NCBI RefSeq assembly: GCF_010500955.1
Contig: NZ_QVMJ01000001.1
Location: forward strand, 400,446-464,445
From: Bacteroides sp. 519
GTDB lineage: Bacteria > Bacteroidota > Bacteroidia > Bacteroidales > Bacteroidaceae
DNA: 64,000 bases
Reading direction: 5' to 3'
Under the pieces are notes generated by a model, which searched no databases, was not told the origin of the DNA, and was given only the letters and a program-made list of their open reading frames with translations. The translations under genes were made by a program, and so were the position numbers. Shown one piece after another: positions 43,980-53,030 of this stretch (position 1 is the first letter of the stretch; each line of letters starts with the position of its first letter).

Positions 43980-44993
43980 ATGCCCGTTAATCGTAATGCT
44001 TTAATAAGATACAAAACAATAGATACTTGTTTGCGTAACCGATACCGCCGTTGGACCCTCGAAGATTTGATTGATGCCTGTTCTGATGCTTTATACGAGT
44101 ACGAAGGTATTGATAAAGGAATCAGCAAACGCACCATTCAAATGGACATTCAAATGATGCGGAGCGAAAAACTAGGTTACAATGCTCCAATTGTAGTATA
44201 CGACAATAAATACTATAAATATGATGAACCGGATTATAGTATAACCAACACCCCACTTACCGAGCAGGATTTAAAAGTAATGACCGAGGCGGTAGAAGTA
44301 CTGCGACAGTTCAAAGCATTTACTAACTTCTCTGAAATGGGCGATATTGTTAACCGCCTTGAAGACCATGTTACATCGGTTAGGCAAAAAACAATCCCGG
44401 TTATTGATTTCGAAAAGAATGAAAGTCTGAAAGGGTTGGATTACCTGGATACCATATATCATGCCATAGTAAACAAACAAACCCTCGAGGTGAAATACCG
44501 ATCGTTTAGAGCACGTTCGGCATCGGTTTTTGTATTCTATCCGTATTTATTAAAGGAATACCGCAACCGTTGGTTTGTTTATGGTACAAAACAGAAAGGT
44601 CCTTTGTTAAATCTGGCACTAGACAGAATTCATTCCATCACACCCCTCACAAACGAACCGTACAAGGAAAATACATTGTTCGATCCGTTAACTTTCTTCG
44701 ATAACCTTGTAGGAGTTACCAAAAATGTAGGGCAACATGCTCAAACGGTTCGCTTTAAAGTTGATGCGGCAAATACACCTTATGTAGAAACAAAACCTAT
44801 ACATAAAAGCCAAACTGTTATTGAAAGATTGGAAGATAACTCTGTTATATTCGAAATAAATGTCATTATTAATCAGGAACTACAAAGGGAGTTTCTGGGA
44901 TTTGCCGAAACGATAAAAGTACTTTCGCCTTCTACATTTGTTGAGTCGTTGGCCTATAAGATAAGAAAGGCCAAAAAAATGTACGACGAATAG
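43980..44993 (+). CDS. WYL-domain transcriptional regulator
   Basis: 337 aa from MPVNRNALIRYKTIDTCLRN; the frame is open further upstream but that part is antisense to the lipoprotein gene. An N-terminal winged-helix domain (about 1-70, ISKRTIQMDIQMMRSEKLGY) is followed by a WYL domain (TLEVKYRSFR, FYPYLLKEYRNRWFVYGTKQ) and a WCX C-terminal extension. WYL regulators bind nucleic acids or nucleotides and control stress or defence genes. No defence genes adjoin it here. Confidence 0.87.
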   Translation: MPVNRNALIRYKTIDTCLRNRYRRWTLEDLIDACSDALYEYEGIDKGISKRTIQMDIQMMRSEKLGYNAPIVVYDNKYYKYDEPDYSITNTPLTEQDLKVMTEAVEVLRQFKAFTNFSEMGDIVNRLEDHVTSVRQKTIPVIDFEKNESLKGLDYLDTIYHAIVNKQTLEVKYRSFRARSASVFVFYPYLLKEYRNRWFVYGTKQKGPLLNLALDRIHSITPLTNEPYKENTLFDPLTFFDNLVGVTKNVGQHAQTVRFKVDAANTPYVETKPIHKSQTVIERLEDNSVIFEINVIINQELQREFLGFAETIKVLSPSTFVESLAYKIRKAKKMYDE

Positions 44994-45027
44994 AACGGAT
45001 TATGTTCACTAAATCGAATATTTTCTT

Positions 45028-45035
45028 TAAGTTTG
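45028..45035 (+). promoter_or_regulatory. -7 promoter element of the thioesterase gene
   Basis: TAAGTTTG, 23 bp before the ATG at 45059. A TTC sits at the -33 position with a 20-bp spacer. Confidence 0.45.
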
Positions 45036-45058
45036 CCCGTTGAAAAAAAGAAATAAAA

Positions 45059-45475
45059 ATGATGACTCCTGAAGTAAGAGAAAAACTGATAGACCGGGTA
45101 CAAAGAAACCCTTATGTAAAGCATTTGCAAATAGAATTCACTACGGTAGAAGAAGGACTTGTTGAGGCTCGGATGCCTTTATTCGAAGAACAAAGACAAT
45201 ATAGTGGAGTAATTCACGGTGGTGTACTGGCTGCTTTTGCCGATACTGTTGCAGGCTTTGTTACATACACCCTAACCCCTGCCGACAAAGATGTACTGAC
45301 AGCCGAATTAAAAACATCTTTCCTTCGTGCCACCTGGGGTAAGGAGTTAACAGCCAAAGGGTATATTATAAAACCGGGCCGGAATGTACATTTCAGCGAA
45401 TGCGAAATATACTGCGAAGGTAAATTAGTGTGCAAAGCATCGGGTACTTTCAGCGTAGTACCTAAACAGGTATAA
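45059..45475 (+). CDS. PaaI-family hotdog thioesterase
   Basis: 138 aa. The hotdog signature YSGVIHGGVLAAFADTVAGF (HGG with the catalytic acidic residue in FADT) and LKTSFLRATWGKELTAKGYI are typical of PaaI/YdiI-type acyl-CoA thioesterases. The substrate is not determined. It is a single-gene unit with a promoter-like element upstream and a hairpin terminator downstream. Confidence 0.87.
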   Translation: MMTPEVREKLIDRVQRNPYVKHLQIEFTTVEEGLVEARMPLFEEQRQYSGVIHGGVLAAFADTVAGFVTYTLTPADKDVLTAELKTSFLRATWGKELTAKGYIIKPGRNVHFSECEIYCEGKLVCKASGTFSVVPKQV

Positions 45476-45482
45476 TCCAAAA

Positions 45483-45506
45483 AGAGGATACCGAACGGTA
45501 TCCTCT
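45483..45506 (+). terminator. hairpin after the thioesterase gene
   Basis: AGAGGATACC, GAAC loop, GGTATCCTCT: ten perfect base pairs, 8 bp after the stop. There is no long U-run, so termination may be only partial. Confidence 0.65.
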
Positions 45507-45760
45507 GGAAAGTAGTCGCTGTCTCAAATAATTCGTCGGAATTGTTTGAGGATCAACCCCCTCAAAATCATCATCAAACAATTATTCCTCAAACCATTAA
45601 TTCATAAAGAACACAATATCTGAAACCACACAACTACTTTATATATTGTAAAGCTACTACATAAAAGAAATGCTTTTCCACCCCTAAAGGTTTGCTATCG
45701 GAGGTGAAATAATTGTTTTTTAGTGCTTGTTAAAGAGTTTTGGTTCAATTCGAGGCTTTT

Positions 45761-45897
45761 TTGAAACGCTGAGTTACGCTAAGTTACGCTGAGTTTGATA
45801 TTATGCCGCATGGATTCCCCTCCTTGGCTAAGGAGGGGAATCCCATGCGGCATCGAAATAAAAACTCCGCGTAACTTAGCGTAACTTAGCGTTTCAA
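45761..45897. repeat. nested inverted repeats
   Basis: Outer arms TTGAAACGCTGAGTTACGCT... / ...TTAGCGTAACTTAGCGTTTCAA (45761-45796, 45860-45897) enclose inner arms 45802-45824 / 45830-45853, which begin and end with ATGCCGCATGG / CCATGCGGCAT. The outer family matches 25621-25703. Confidence 0.9.
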
Positions 45898-45939
45898 CAC
45901 CTATCTGAAATGAACTAAAAGTGAGGTAGATACTTTACT

Positions 45940-48759
45940 TCATTTTACATTAAAAAGATACAGAATACCTTTCATTAAGTGTGTTCTGTCTTCTTCGGAT
46001 AAGATACTTTCAAAAGGAAATCCTAAAACGAAAGTCTTGTAGTTTTTTCCTTTATAAATAATCCCGGCAGATTCCATGCCACTGGTATAGGCAAATGCTG
46101 CATACGCACCTCCAACCGGAGCAATGCAATCCGGCTGAGGTACTGCATAAGTTGTTTCGTTTACTTTCCGGGGTATGGTAAAGTATTTATTTGCTCCGAA
46201 TATCTCTCCTGAAAACGGGTTTTGCAATGTACCAGCCGGTTCATATTTAAGAACTTCACGCGTAAACTGCAGTTCGGTAGGAGATAGCATATCACTACCT
46301 ATATAAGAACCACTTACAAGTATATTACCGCCACTTGTGCAGTATTGCCTGATAAGTTGCTGCATAACAGGAGTAAATGTTTTATATGATTTACTATAAT
46401 AGTTATTATCCGGCGAAGCTTTTTCAAGCCCTAATATATAATCTACAACAGGATAATCTGTAAGGCGAACTATTCCACTTTCAACTGCCTCATCACTACA
46501 GGATACGAAAGAATAACCACCGGCTCTGCGAATAGCTTTACCATGAACAAAAGGGTAATCGAATGTATTGCCGGCTATTTTCACACCTATCAGTTCATCT
46601 TTGCTGTATCCCCAACCTTTTTCGGTTTCAATTCCACCATATTTACGTTCAAAGCCAGTTTGAATACCCGATAAGGAGGTTGTATATTGATAAGGTACAC
46701 CGGGATCGCTTTCCAAATTGAATCCGGCTAACTCAGGGGTATTGATAACAGCAGGACCACTGAGGCGATCGAAACCATTGACTATTAAAACAGAACTTTT
46801 ATTTATGGGCGATATATAGGCAGATAGAATCTCGGATGGAAAACTTTCGCCTCCTTTATTTATAGCTGATACTTTAAAACTATAAATTAGTCCGGGCTCT
46901 ATTTTTACTGTGTGCGAAGTTCCTTTTACCAAAACGCCATTATCAAAGCCTCCATCTTCCAAGCGGGTATAGACCATATATCTTTGGGCTTTGGCTGTTG
47001 GTTCTAAAGGGTCTTCTTGTTCACGCCAGGTTAATTCAACAGTATTTTTCTTTCCGGGCTGTATAGCAAAATGGGTTACAGGCAGAGGTTGTACTACATA
47101 GTTGTTATCGTGCTGTGAAGATACAAAACGAAGAATGGATTTATATACCGAACGACTCATTGCAAACTTAAAGTTCGGATCGTGTCCTAACCGCATATCA
47201 GCAAAGTTCTGGTGCGATAGCATTTCGAGTATCATCGAAGGTACTCCTGGTATGCGGGTTTCGCCATAATTCTTATCCCACATACTGCGTCGTTGCCAGT
47301 TTGGAGTAAACAGTGTGCGAATATCTCTTTGAATATCCGTCATTACAATGTCGGCCAAATCGCGCGAAGCATATCGGGATATACCGCTATTTAATTTTCC
47401 ATTATTAAAACCTGTAGTATATATACCAAGTGTACCTATTATATTATCTGTTTTGGAATAACCGGCATCACTATGAATTCCCATACTCATTACAAATGGA
47501 ACACCCAATCCGCTTTCGGAAGGATTGTAAACGGAACCTCCGGATAAATAGTTTGTCATTGTTCCCCGCACAACAATGTCATCGGAGTAATCGTCATCCC
47601 GGCAAGCATAAACCGATGTTGGCATACCGGCCCATTGAGCCGAATAACGGGCAGCCTCCAGATAACGGGGTAAACCGCTTTTGCCTATACCACCACCAAA
47701 ACGCACAGCATTGGCACTTATTATACCTTTTTCTTTGCTTTTGTTACTCAGAATTACCATACCATGATCGGATGATCTTCCTTTTTCGAAAAGGAAAGTA
47801 CCAAGGTAAACCCATGTTCCTCCCCCTATCTGTTGGTTTACCAGAAATTCGGTTGAGCCGCCCTGATGATATACAATATAATTGGCATCGCTTACACTAT
47901 TGGGCAGGGTTTGATAAGAAACATATACTGCATATTCGCCTGTTTCGGGAATATTGGGTACCCATTCGGCAAAGGCCTTGTGGCTCTTTTTTTCTGTTTG
48001 AACATGCCGTACATTGTTGTGACTTGTTGTCCACTTTCCTTTCTTGCTATTTTTATCAAGATATACCGATCCGTTGGAATTTCTATCCCTATTTACAATA
48101 ACCTCGTTGCGCTGAATATCCCGTTCACGGGGAGTAAACACAACTGCACCGGCATTTTCAAGCATAGGAATGAGGTAGGGAACAACAAACGATTGGGTAA
48201 AAATATCCTCGCGGGTACAAAACAGTGGTGGTCGCTGCCACTTCCATTTATTTTCTTTTTTATCAAAATAATACCCATGGCTTTGCCATAGAGAAAGATG
48301 GTTGTTGTGTAAACCTGCTGGTATTTTATAAGGTCGGGAAGCATTTTCGACCCACGGATTATCTTTATAAATTACATTCGATAATCTTGTTTTATTTTTC
48401 TTCTTTTTACGGTAAAGATTTGGAATCAGTTCTTCAATAGATACTCCGTTTACATAGATGGTAATATCATAGTAGTTAACCGGCCCGGGGAGTACCTGTG
48501 CAATACGTTGATAAATGTTTTCTATGGTTTCGGGCAGAAAGGGTTGATAGCCGAAATTATCATTTGCATGGATAATAAGCCTCCGCTTATTGTGTTGAAC
48601 TTCTACTTTATTAAGTTTGCATTTGCCTATATTGGCCTGAAAAGGAGTATATGTTTCGAAAAACTCCTGCAAACGTACTTCTACTGTTTGCTCTAATACC
48701 TGGCCGTGAACAAATAGGCTGCCTAACAAAAACAGGAAAGAAATGCAATACTTCTTCAT
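45940..48759 (-). CDS. secreted amidase_3-like protein with golvesin-like and fibronectin III domains
   Basis: 939 aa, signal MKKYCISFLFLLGSLFVHGQ. An N-acetylmuramoyl-alanine amidase-like core is split: LENAGAVVFTPRERD before, and FVMSMGIHSDAG (His) and GVPSMILEMLSHQN (Glu) after, a golvesin/xanthan-lyase-type beta domain (residues about 260-365: WVPNIPETGEYAVYVSYQTL). A fibronectin III domain (about 565-665, VELTWREQED, YSFKVSAINKGGESFPSE) and a C-terminal domain follow. It likely cleaves peptidoglycan or binds cell-wall sugar. Its cell-wall substrate is inferred from the family only. Confidence 0.75.
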   Translation of the reverse strand: MKKYCISFLFLLGSLFVHGQVLEQTVEVRLQEFFETYTPFQANIGKCKLNKVEVQHNKRRLIIHANDNFGYQPFLPETIENIYQRIAQVLPGPVNYYDITIYVNGVSIEELIPNLYRKKKKNKTRLSNVIYKDNPWVENASRPYKIPAGLHNNHLSLWQSHGYYFDKKENKWKWQRPPLFCTREDIFTQSFVVPYLIPMLENAGAVVFTPRERDIQRNEVIVNRDRNSNGSVYLDKNSKKGKWTTSHNNVRHVQTEKKSHKAFAEWVPNIPETGEYAVYVSYQTLPNSVSDANYIVYHQGGSTEFLVNQQIGGGTWVYLGTFLFEKGRSSDHGMVILSNKSKEKGIISANAVRFGGGIGKSGLPRYLEAARYSAQWAGMPTSVYACRDDDYSDDIVVRGTMTNYLSGGSVYNPSESGLGVPFVMSMGIHSDAGYSKTDNIIGTLGIYTTGFNNGKLNSGISRYASRDLADIVMTDIQRDIRTLFTPNWQRRSMWDKNYGETRIPGVPSMILEMLSHQNFADMRLGHDPNFKFAMSRSVYKSILRFVSSQHDNNYVVQPLPVTHFAIQPGKKNTVELTWREQEDPLEPTAKAQRYMVYTRLEDGGFDNGVLVKGTSHTVKIEPGLIYSFKVSAINKGGESFPSEILSAYISPINKSSVLIVNGFDRLSGPAVINTPELAGFNLESDPGVPYQYTTSLSGIQTGFERKYGGIETEKGWGYSKDELIGVKIAGNTFDYPFVHGKAIRRAGGYSFVSCSDEAVESGIVRLTDYPVVDYILGLEKASPDNNYYSKSYKTFTPVMQQLIRQYCTSGGNILVSGSYIGSDMLSPTELQFTREVLKYEPAGTLQNPFSGEIFGANKYFTIPRKVNETTYAVPQPDCIAPVGGAYAAFAYTSGMESAGIIYKGKNYKTFVLGFPFESILSEEDRTHLMKGILYLFNVK

Positions 48760-48782
48760 TTGGTTTGGTTTGGTTTAAGCTG

Positions 48783-48790
48783 CAAACTTA
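48783..48790 (-). promoter_or_regulatory. -7 promoter element of the amidase-like gene
   Basis: TAAGTTTG on the minus strand, 24 bp upstream of the ATG at 48759. Confidence 0.45.
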
Positions 48791-48814
48791 ATAAAAATAT
48801 TATTCATACTATAG

Positions 48815-48936
48815 GATGGAAGGAGTTATCGCTTTGCTAGGAGTTAAAGGAGTTAAAGTTTTGAAGTATTTTAGAACTATAACTCCTAAGGAGCAAAGCT
48901 CCTGATAACTCCCTTTAACTCCTTCCATTCTGGAAT
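48815..48936. repeat. imperfect inverted repeat (GGAGTTAAAGGAGTTAAAG type)
   Basis: ATGGAAGGAGTTATCGCTTT at the left pairs with ACTCCTTCCAT at the right, and CTAGGAGTT pairs with AACTCCTAAGGAG inside. It separates the amidase start from the GH2 stop. Confidence 0.75.
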
Positions 48937-48940
48937 TATG

Positions 48941-51772
48941 TCAATAGGATACATTCTTTACTCCCTCTATCGCCGGACCGCTGATGGTTCGGTTGAACAA
49001 TGCAGATAACTCATTGGGCGAAATAGTGTGCAACGGATTGAAAGCGTTGGAGTTGACATATACCGACAGTGCATGCAACAACTGCTTACACTCTTTATAT
49101 TCGCTTCCTTTAACAAGGTCGGCCATACAAACCAACAATTTCCCCTTTCCTACCTTGCATTCGAACATCACACCTAAATGGTGGTTGCGTTCGGTATTGT
49201 CGATGGCTTCTACTATCATCTCTACTTCGGTGGTAAGTGCATCCATAATTAGCGGACGTGCATTTTTGGCTGGTGCCCACCATTGCCAGTCGCTGTGCGA
49301 TGCAGTGGGAAACAGGTCGAACAGCGGATGTTCATCATTTATCAGATAGCCCAACGTACCAGGTGATACGGGTTTCTTGTTGTTTTCGGAAATAGATTTA
49401 AACATTGAGAAGTTCCAGTAGTCGTTGGTAAACAACCCGCCTACTGTTTGCCCGGGATAGGTGTCGGCGGTAGGTATTAACAATGCCTTTTGTCCGCGAG
49501 CCAAGGCGCGCAACAACTCCTCGTTTACCTCGGTGTAGATTTTTACTTTCGGTGTTTTGGGTTGCTTAGCCGGATATACCCACACATTGTAACTGTTGCG
49601 ATAGCGAGTGTCGCGTACAGAAAGTGTGAAGCGCAATGCTTGAGGCGATGTAATATCCGAGAGGTCTACCTCTACAGTACCCATCTCGGCAAGTCCGCGC
49701 GGTGTTTCGCGTTGTGATGTTACGGTTCCCTGTTTCAGAACATTACCATTGAGGTCGGTAAGTGTAAAATCAACAGCCGCATTACCCAATGGTCGCGCTG
49801 CATAGTTGAAGAGCTTCACCGTTCCGCGTAAAGGTTCATTTGTATAATAGGTGTAAGTATCGGCTTCCCAGAGCGGTACTACCTCGTCGTTGAACTGCCT
49901 GAATGTTTCGGGCGTAGTGATTCCTTTATTGTCCATGAAAGCATCGAGCATCCCTACCAGTGCAGTTCCTTGTCCGGGAAAGTCCTGAAGACTAAGCATC
50001 TGATAGCCTGCCATATTTTCTGTACGTAGCATCATTTCCATATCGGCTTTGTCGCATAACAAACTCAATGCACCACTGGCCTGAAAGAAACGTTCCACCT
50101 TATCATAACCATGTTTTATGGTAGCACGCTCAAGAAACTGTTCAAGATTATAGGGGCGTAACACACCAGTATATTTCTTCAGCTCACGCGCATTGGGATA
50201 TACCTGAAACTGTCCTGTTTCGTGTGCAATGACCGGTTTTACGGTTTGTGCCACACCCGTATCGAAATTCATTGTGGTGTTGGGATAAGTAGCATTCAAT
50301 AATCCTCCGTCGATAGCATCGGCAAACGAAAACGAACTACGCACGTGCGAACCATAGGTTTCGTCTTTATAAGGACCTACACGACACGAAACAATAAAGT
50401 CTTCCATACCCTGCTCGCCCAACCAGCCCAAGTTGAAGTTGGAGCCTAATGCATAAAGGTGACGATTATCATAGTCTCGCAATGTTTGGGTGATACCTTT
50501 CATGCCTTCAACACTGCCCCACAGCTCGTTACCGGTAGCAAAAAGCACAAACGACGCATGGTTTCCGAAGTGATCCATCAGTGCTTTGCCCTGCTCTATC
50601 AGGAATGCGTTAACAGGAGCATCGGCATTTGCTTCCACTCCACCCCAGATGGGTAGTTCGGGTTGCAGATAAAAGCCTTTCAGGTCGGCAGCCTCGAACG
50701 CTGCTTTGGGCGGACACCACGAATGGAAACGTACATGATTGAACCCCCATGCTTTCAGGATATCGAAATATTTCATCCAACTAGCCACATCCATTGGTGC
50801 ATAGCCTGTTAACGGAAAGATACATCCATCGTGATTACCGCGCAAAAAAGTACGCAGTCCGTTGATGGTAAATGCCTGCCCTTTAGTGCGGAAATCACGC
50901 AGTCCGGCAGTAAGGGTATGGTGATTGTTGCCTAACGATAAGTTTAACCGATAGAGATTAGGTGTAAATTCACTCCAAATAAACGCATCGCTATTCAACG
51001 AATAGTGGATGGTATATTCATTGGTACCAGGTTGTATGGTAAGAGGCTCCTGCTTGGCAGGCGGTACATGGTTCTTCTCTGAATTAAAAAGGTATGCATC
51101 CACCAAAAGAGGTAGTGTTACAGCAGTTTCGGTAGTATTACGAATGGTTACTTTGAGATCGAACGCACGTTTCGCAACATCAGGATAAGCACGCACAGCG
51201 GCAATGTGCACCACAGGACGGGCGGTGAGCGATATTTCGCCTACAATGCCGTTCCAGTTGGTTTGCGTTTCGTCGCTCCACTGGTGCGACGAGCGTACCA
51301 CTTCGGGCAGTCCGCAGTCGGCACCATTGTCTACCAAAACAGTAATCTGGTGCTCGCCGGGCGTTAGGTAAGGCGTTAAGTCGTACTGCTGGGGTGATGC
51401 AATGTTGCGAGAGGTACCTATCTTTGTATCGTTAACCCATACAGTGGTTACTTTGCTGCGTTCCAGCAAGAGCTCAATGCATTGTCCGCTCCAATGTGCA
51501 GGGATGGTAATGCTTTTACGATAGTATGCTTTGCCTTCGAATGTATAATTGCGCAACAAACGCATGGTGCTTCCCGACTCCTGTTTTGTTCCGATGTGGG
51601 CTTCATCGAGTGTGGCTGGCAGTACTATACAATTGTTAAATAACTTTTCATCGCCTACACGTAATTCCCAATATCCGCTCAAATCAATTACTTTCGAGGT
51701 TTGTGCGTTGGCCACATGAGCAATGCAGACAAACAGTAAGCTTGCTGCATACAGTTTCATTTTTTCTATCAT
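48941..51772 (-). CDS. GH2 family glycoside hydrolase
   Basis: 943 aa from MIEKMKLYAASLLFVCIAHV; a longer frame to 51847 is possible but would place a charged segment before the signal peptide. The sugar-binding domain (YYRKSITIPAHWSGQCIELL), Ig-like domain and TIM barrel are present. The acid/base Glu is in FATGNELWG (about residue 416) and the nucleophile Glu in IAHETGQFQVYP (about 518). The long C-terminal part is beta-rich. It is secreted; beta-galactosidase, glucuronidase or mannosidase activity cannot be told apart from sequence alone. Confidence 0.87.
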   Translation of the reverse strand: MIEKMKLYAASLLFVCIAHVANAQTSKVIDLSGYWELRVGDEKLFNNCIVLPATLDEAHIGTKQESGSTMRLLRNYTFEGKAYYRKSITIPAHWSGQCIELLLERSKVTTVWVNDTKIGTSRNIASPQQYDLTPYLTPGEHQITVLVDNGADCGLPEVVRSSHQWSDETQTNWNGIVGEISLTARPVVHIAAVRAYPDVAKRAFDLKVTIRNTTETAVTLPLLVDAYLFNSEKNHVPPAKQEPLTIQPGTNEYTIHYSLNSDAFIWSEFTPNLYRLNLSLGNNHHTLTAGLRDFRTKGQAFTINGLRTFLRGNHDGCIFPLTGYAPMDVASWMKYFDILKAWGFNHVRFHSWCPPKAAFEAADLKGFYLQPELPIWGGVEANADAPVNAFLIEQGKALMDHFGNHASFVLFATGNELWGSVEGMKGITQTLRDYDNRHLYALGSNFNLGWLGEQGMEDFIVSCRVGPYKDETYGSHVRSSFSFADAIDGGLLNATYPNTTMNFDTGVAQTVKPVIAHETGQFQVYPNARELKKYTGVLRPYNLEQFLERATIKHGYDKVERFFQASGALSLLCDKADMEMMLRTENMAGYQMLSLQDFPGQGTALVGMLDAFMDNKGITTPETFRQFNDEVVPLWEADTYTYYTNEPLRGTVKLFNYAARPLGNAAVDFTLTDLNGNVLKQGTVTSQRETPRGLAEMGTVEVDLSDITSPQALRFTLSVRDTRYRNSYNVWVYPAKQPKTPKVKIYTEVNEELLRALARGQKALLIPTADTYPGQTVGGLFTNDYWNFSMFKSISENNKKPVSPGTLGYLINDEHPLFDLFPTASHSDWQWWAPAKNARPLIMDALTTEVEMIVEAIDNTERNHHLGVMFECKVGKGKLLVCMADLVKGSEYKECKQLLHALSVYVNSNAFNPLHTISPNELSALFNRTISGPAIEGVKNVSY

Positions 51773-51969
51773 AATATTGTTATTAGTTTTCTTCACTGCT
51801 AATATACGGATTGTTGTCTTGAAAGACAATCGGATTTTCTTAAACATTTACCTCATATCCCCCATAAACCCCTTTATGAAACATTTTATATCCATCCTAA
51901 ATACAAATCATACCTTTTAATATAACAAAACGATAACCGTAAATTCTGGTAAAGGGCGTATTTTTACAA

Positions 51970-52150
51970 CAGGATAATGTGCCAATATGATAATGTGCCG
52001 ATGTGCTAATTGGCTGCGCTTTAATAATGTGCTAATGTGCCAATACGACAATATGCTAATTGGCTGCGCTTTAATAATGCCAATGCCGATATGCTAATGT
52101 GACAATATGCTAATTGGCTGCGCGTTAATCATTAATCAATGTGCTAATGT
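51970..52150. repeat. GATAATGTGCCAATATG / AATTGGCTGCGC repeat cluster
   Basis: Three copies of AATTGGCTGCGC are spaced by variable runs of AATGTGC/TGCTAATGTG units. The same words occur in 30740-30906. No gene is seen here. Confidence 0.85.
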
Positions 52151-52204
52151 GCGCAATTGTTCTTTGAGTTATTATGAAGTTGTAAGCAATTACCCTGAAA
52201 GGGG

Positions 52205-52375
52205 AATATTTGCATAACTCCGGGTGAGCAAAGCGTAACCCGGGGTATAACTCCTCTCCATTTCCTGAGCCCCGAAGGGGTTCAACCCTTTCAGGGTTGT
52301 TGTGAGTGGAGGTTTACCTACCCCGGGTTACACTTCGTTCACCCGGGGTTATGCATAGTAAAGCCCGTAGGGCTT
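52205..52375. repeat. inverted repeat (CCGGGTGAGC ... CGTTCACCCGG type)
   Basis: GCATAACTCCGGGTGAGCAA ... CCCGGGGTA at the left is inverted as TACCCCGGG ... TTCACCCGGGGTTATGC at the right. The loop holds CCCCGAAGGGGTTCAACCCT with its own palindrome. Nothing coding was seen. Confidence 0.85.
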
Positions 52376-52426
52376 ATGATTGCTTACAATTATCACATTA
52401 TATTACTAAATAATAAAAAACAAGAG

Positions 52427-52870
52427 ATGAACACTATCCTTTTCTTTGTGTCGGTTTTACTTCTCGTTTCCAGCTCATTGGGATATGAGAAGACCCAGAA
52501 TGGTGTTATAGTAAAAGTAAAGCAGAATAATAGTAACGATGTGCAGTTAGTGCGGCTGCAAGTAGTTAACGATAAATTATTCATGCTAGTGCAACCCCGG
52601 AAGCCGTTTCTCTACAAACGAAAGCCTTATACGGAATTTACTGTAACTAAAACCAAAAACACTGTGGCAGTTGCTACCCTAGTAACTGCCACTGTTTCTC
52701 TTACCACCGGCGAAGTAGAACTGTTTCAGTACAACACCAAAGTATCTATGCTTAAAGAGCGTACATTTAATGTAGTTGTTGTTGATAAAAACAAGCCACA
52801 AGGTTATAATGTAAAAACAAAAGGACAAGTGGTTAAGTATGATGGTGGTGTGCAAACTATAAAAATATAA
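52427..52870 (+). pseudogene. truncated GH31 glycosidase: N-terminal domain only
   Basis: 147 codons from MNTILFFVSVLLLVSSSLGY (signal peptide). The sequence YEKTQNGVIVKVKQ, VQLVRLQVVNDKLFMLVQPR, TLVTATVSLTTGEVELFQYN matches the N-terminal beta domain of GH31 alpha-glucosidase/xylosidase proteins. The catalytic barrel is missing and the last residues (KGQVVKYDGGVQTIKI) do not follow the family. A long inverted repeat begins 6 bp after the stop. It may be a relic, or a small stand-alone secreted domain. Confidence 0.65.
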
Positions 52871-52875
52871 ATCTT

Positions 52876-53012
52876 AGACTGTTCTTAAAGGTCCTCCTCC
52901 GCCCTTTGGGCACCTCCTCCAAAGGAGGATACCATGCGGAAATGCTATAGCGCAGCCTATCCTCCTTTGGAGGAGGTGCCCGAAGGGCGGAGGAGGATCT
53001 TTTAAGAACAGT
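52876..53012. repeat. very long inverted repeat (about 53-bp arms)
   Basis: Arms 52876-52928 and 52959-53012 begin GACTGTTCTTAAAGGTCCTC and are inverted with few differences; the loop contains CCATGCGG. The CCCTTTGGGCACCTCC core is shared with 60924-61249. Confidence 0.92.
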
Positions 53013-53030
53013 CCCAATCATTTTACTCCC

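Noticed and set aside
47430..48101. 223-codon frame antisense to the amidase-like gene
   Set aside because: His/Arg/Pro-rich shadow; the opposite strand has clear domain matches.
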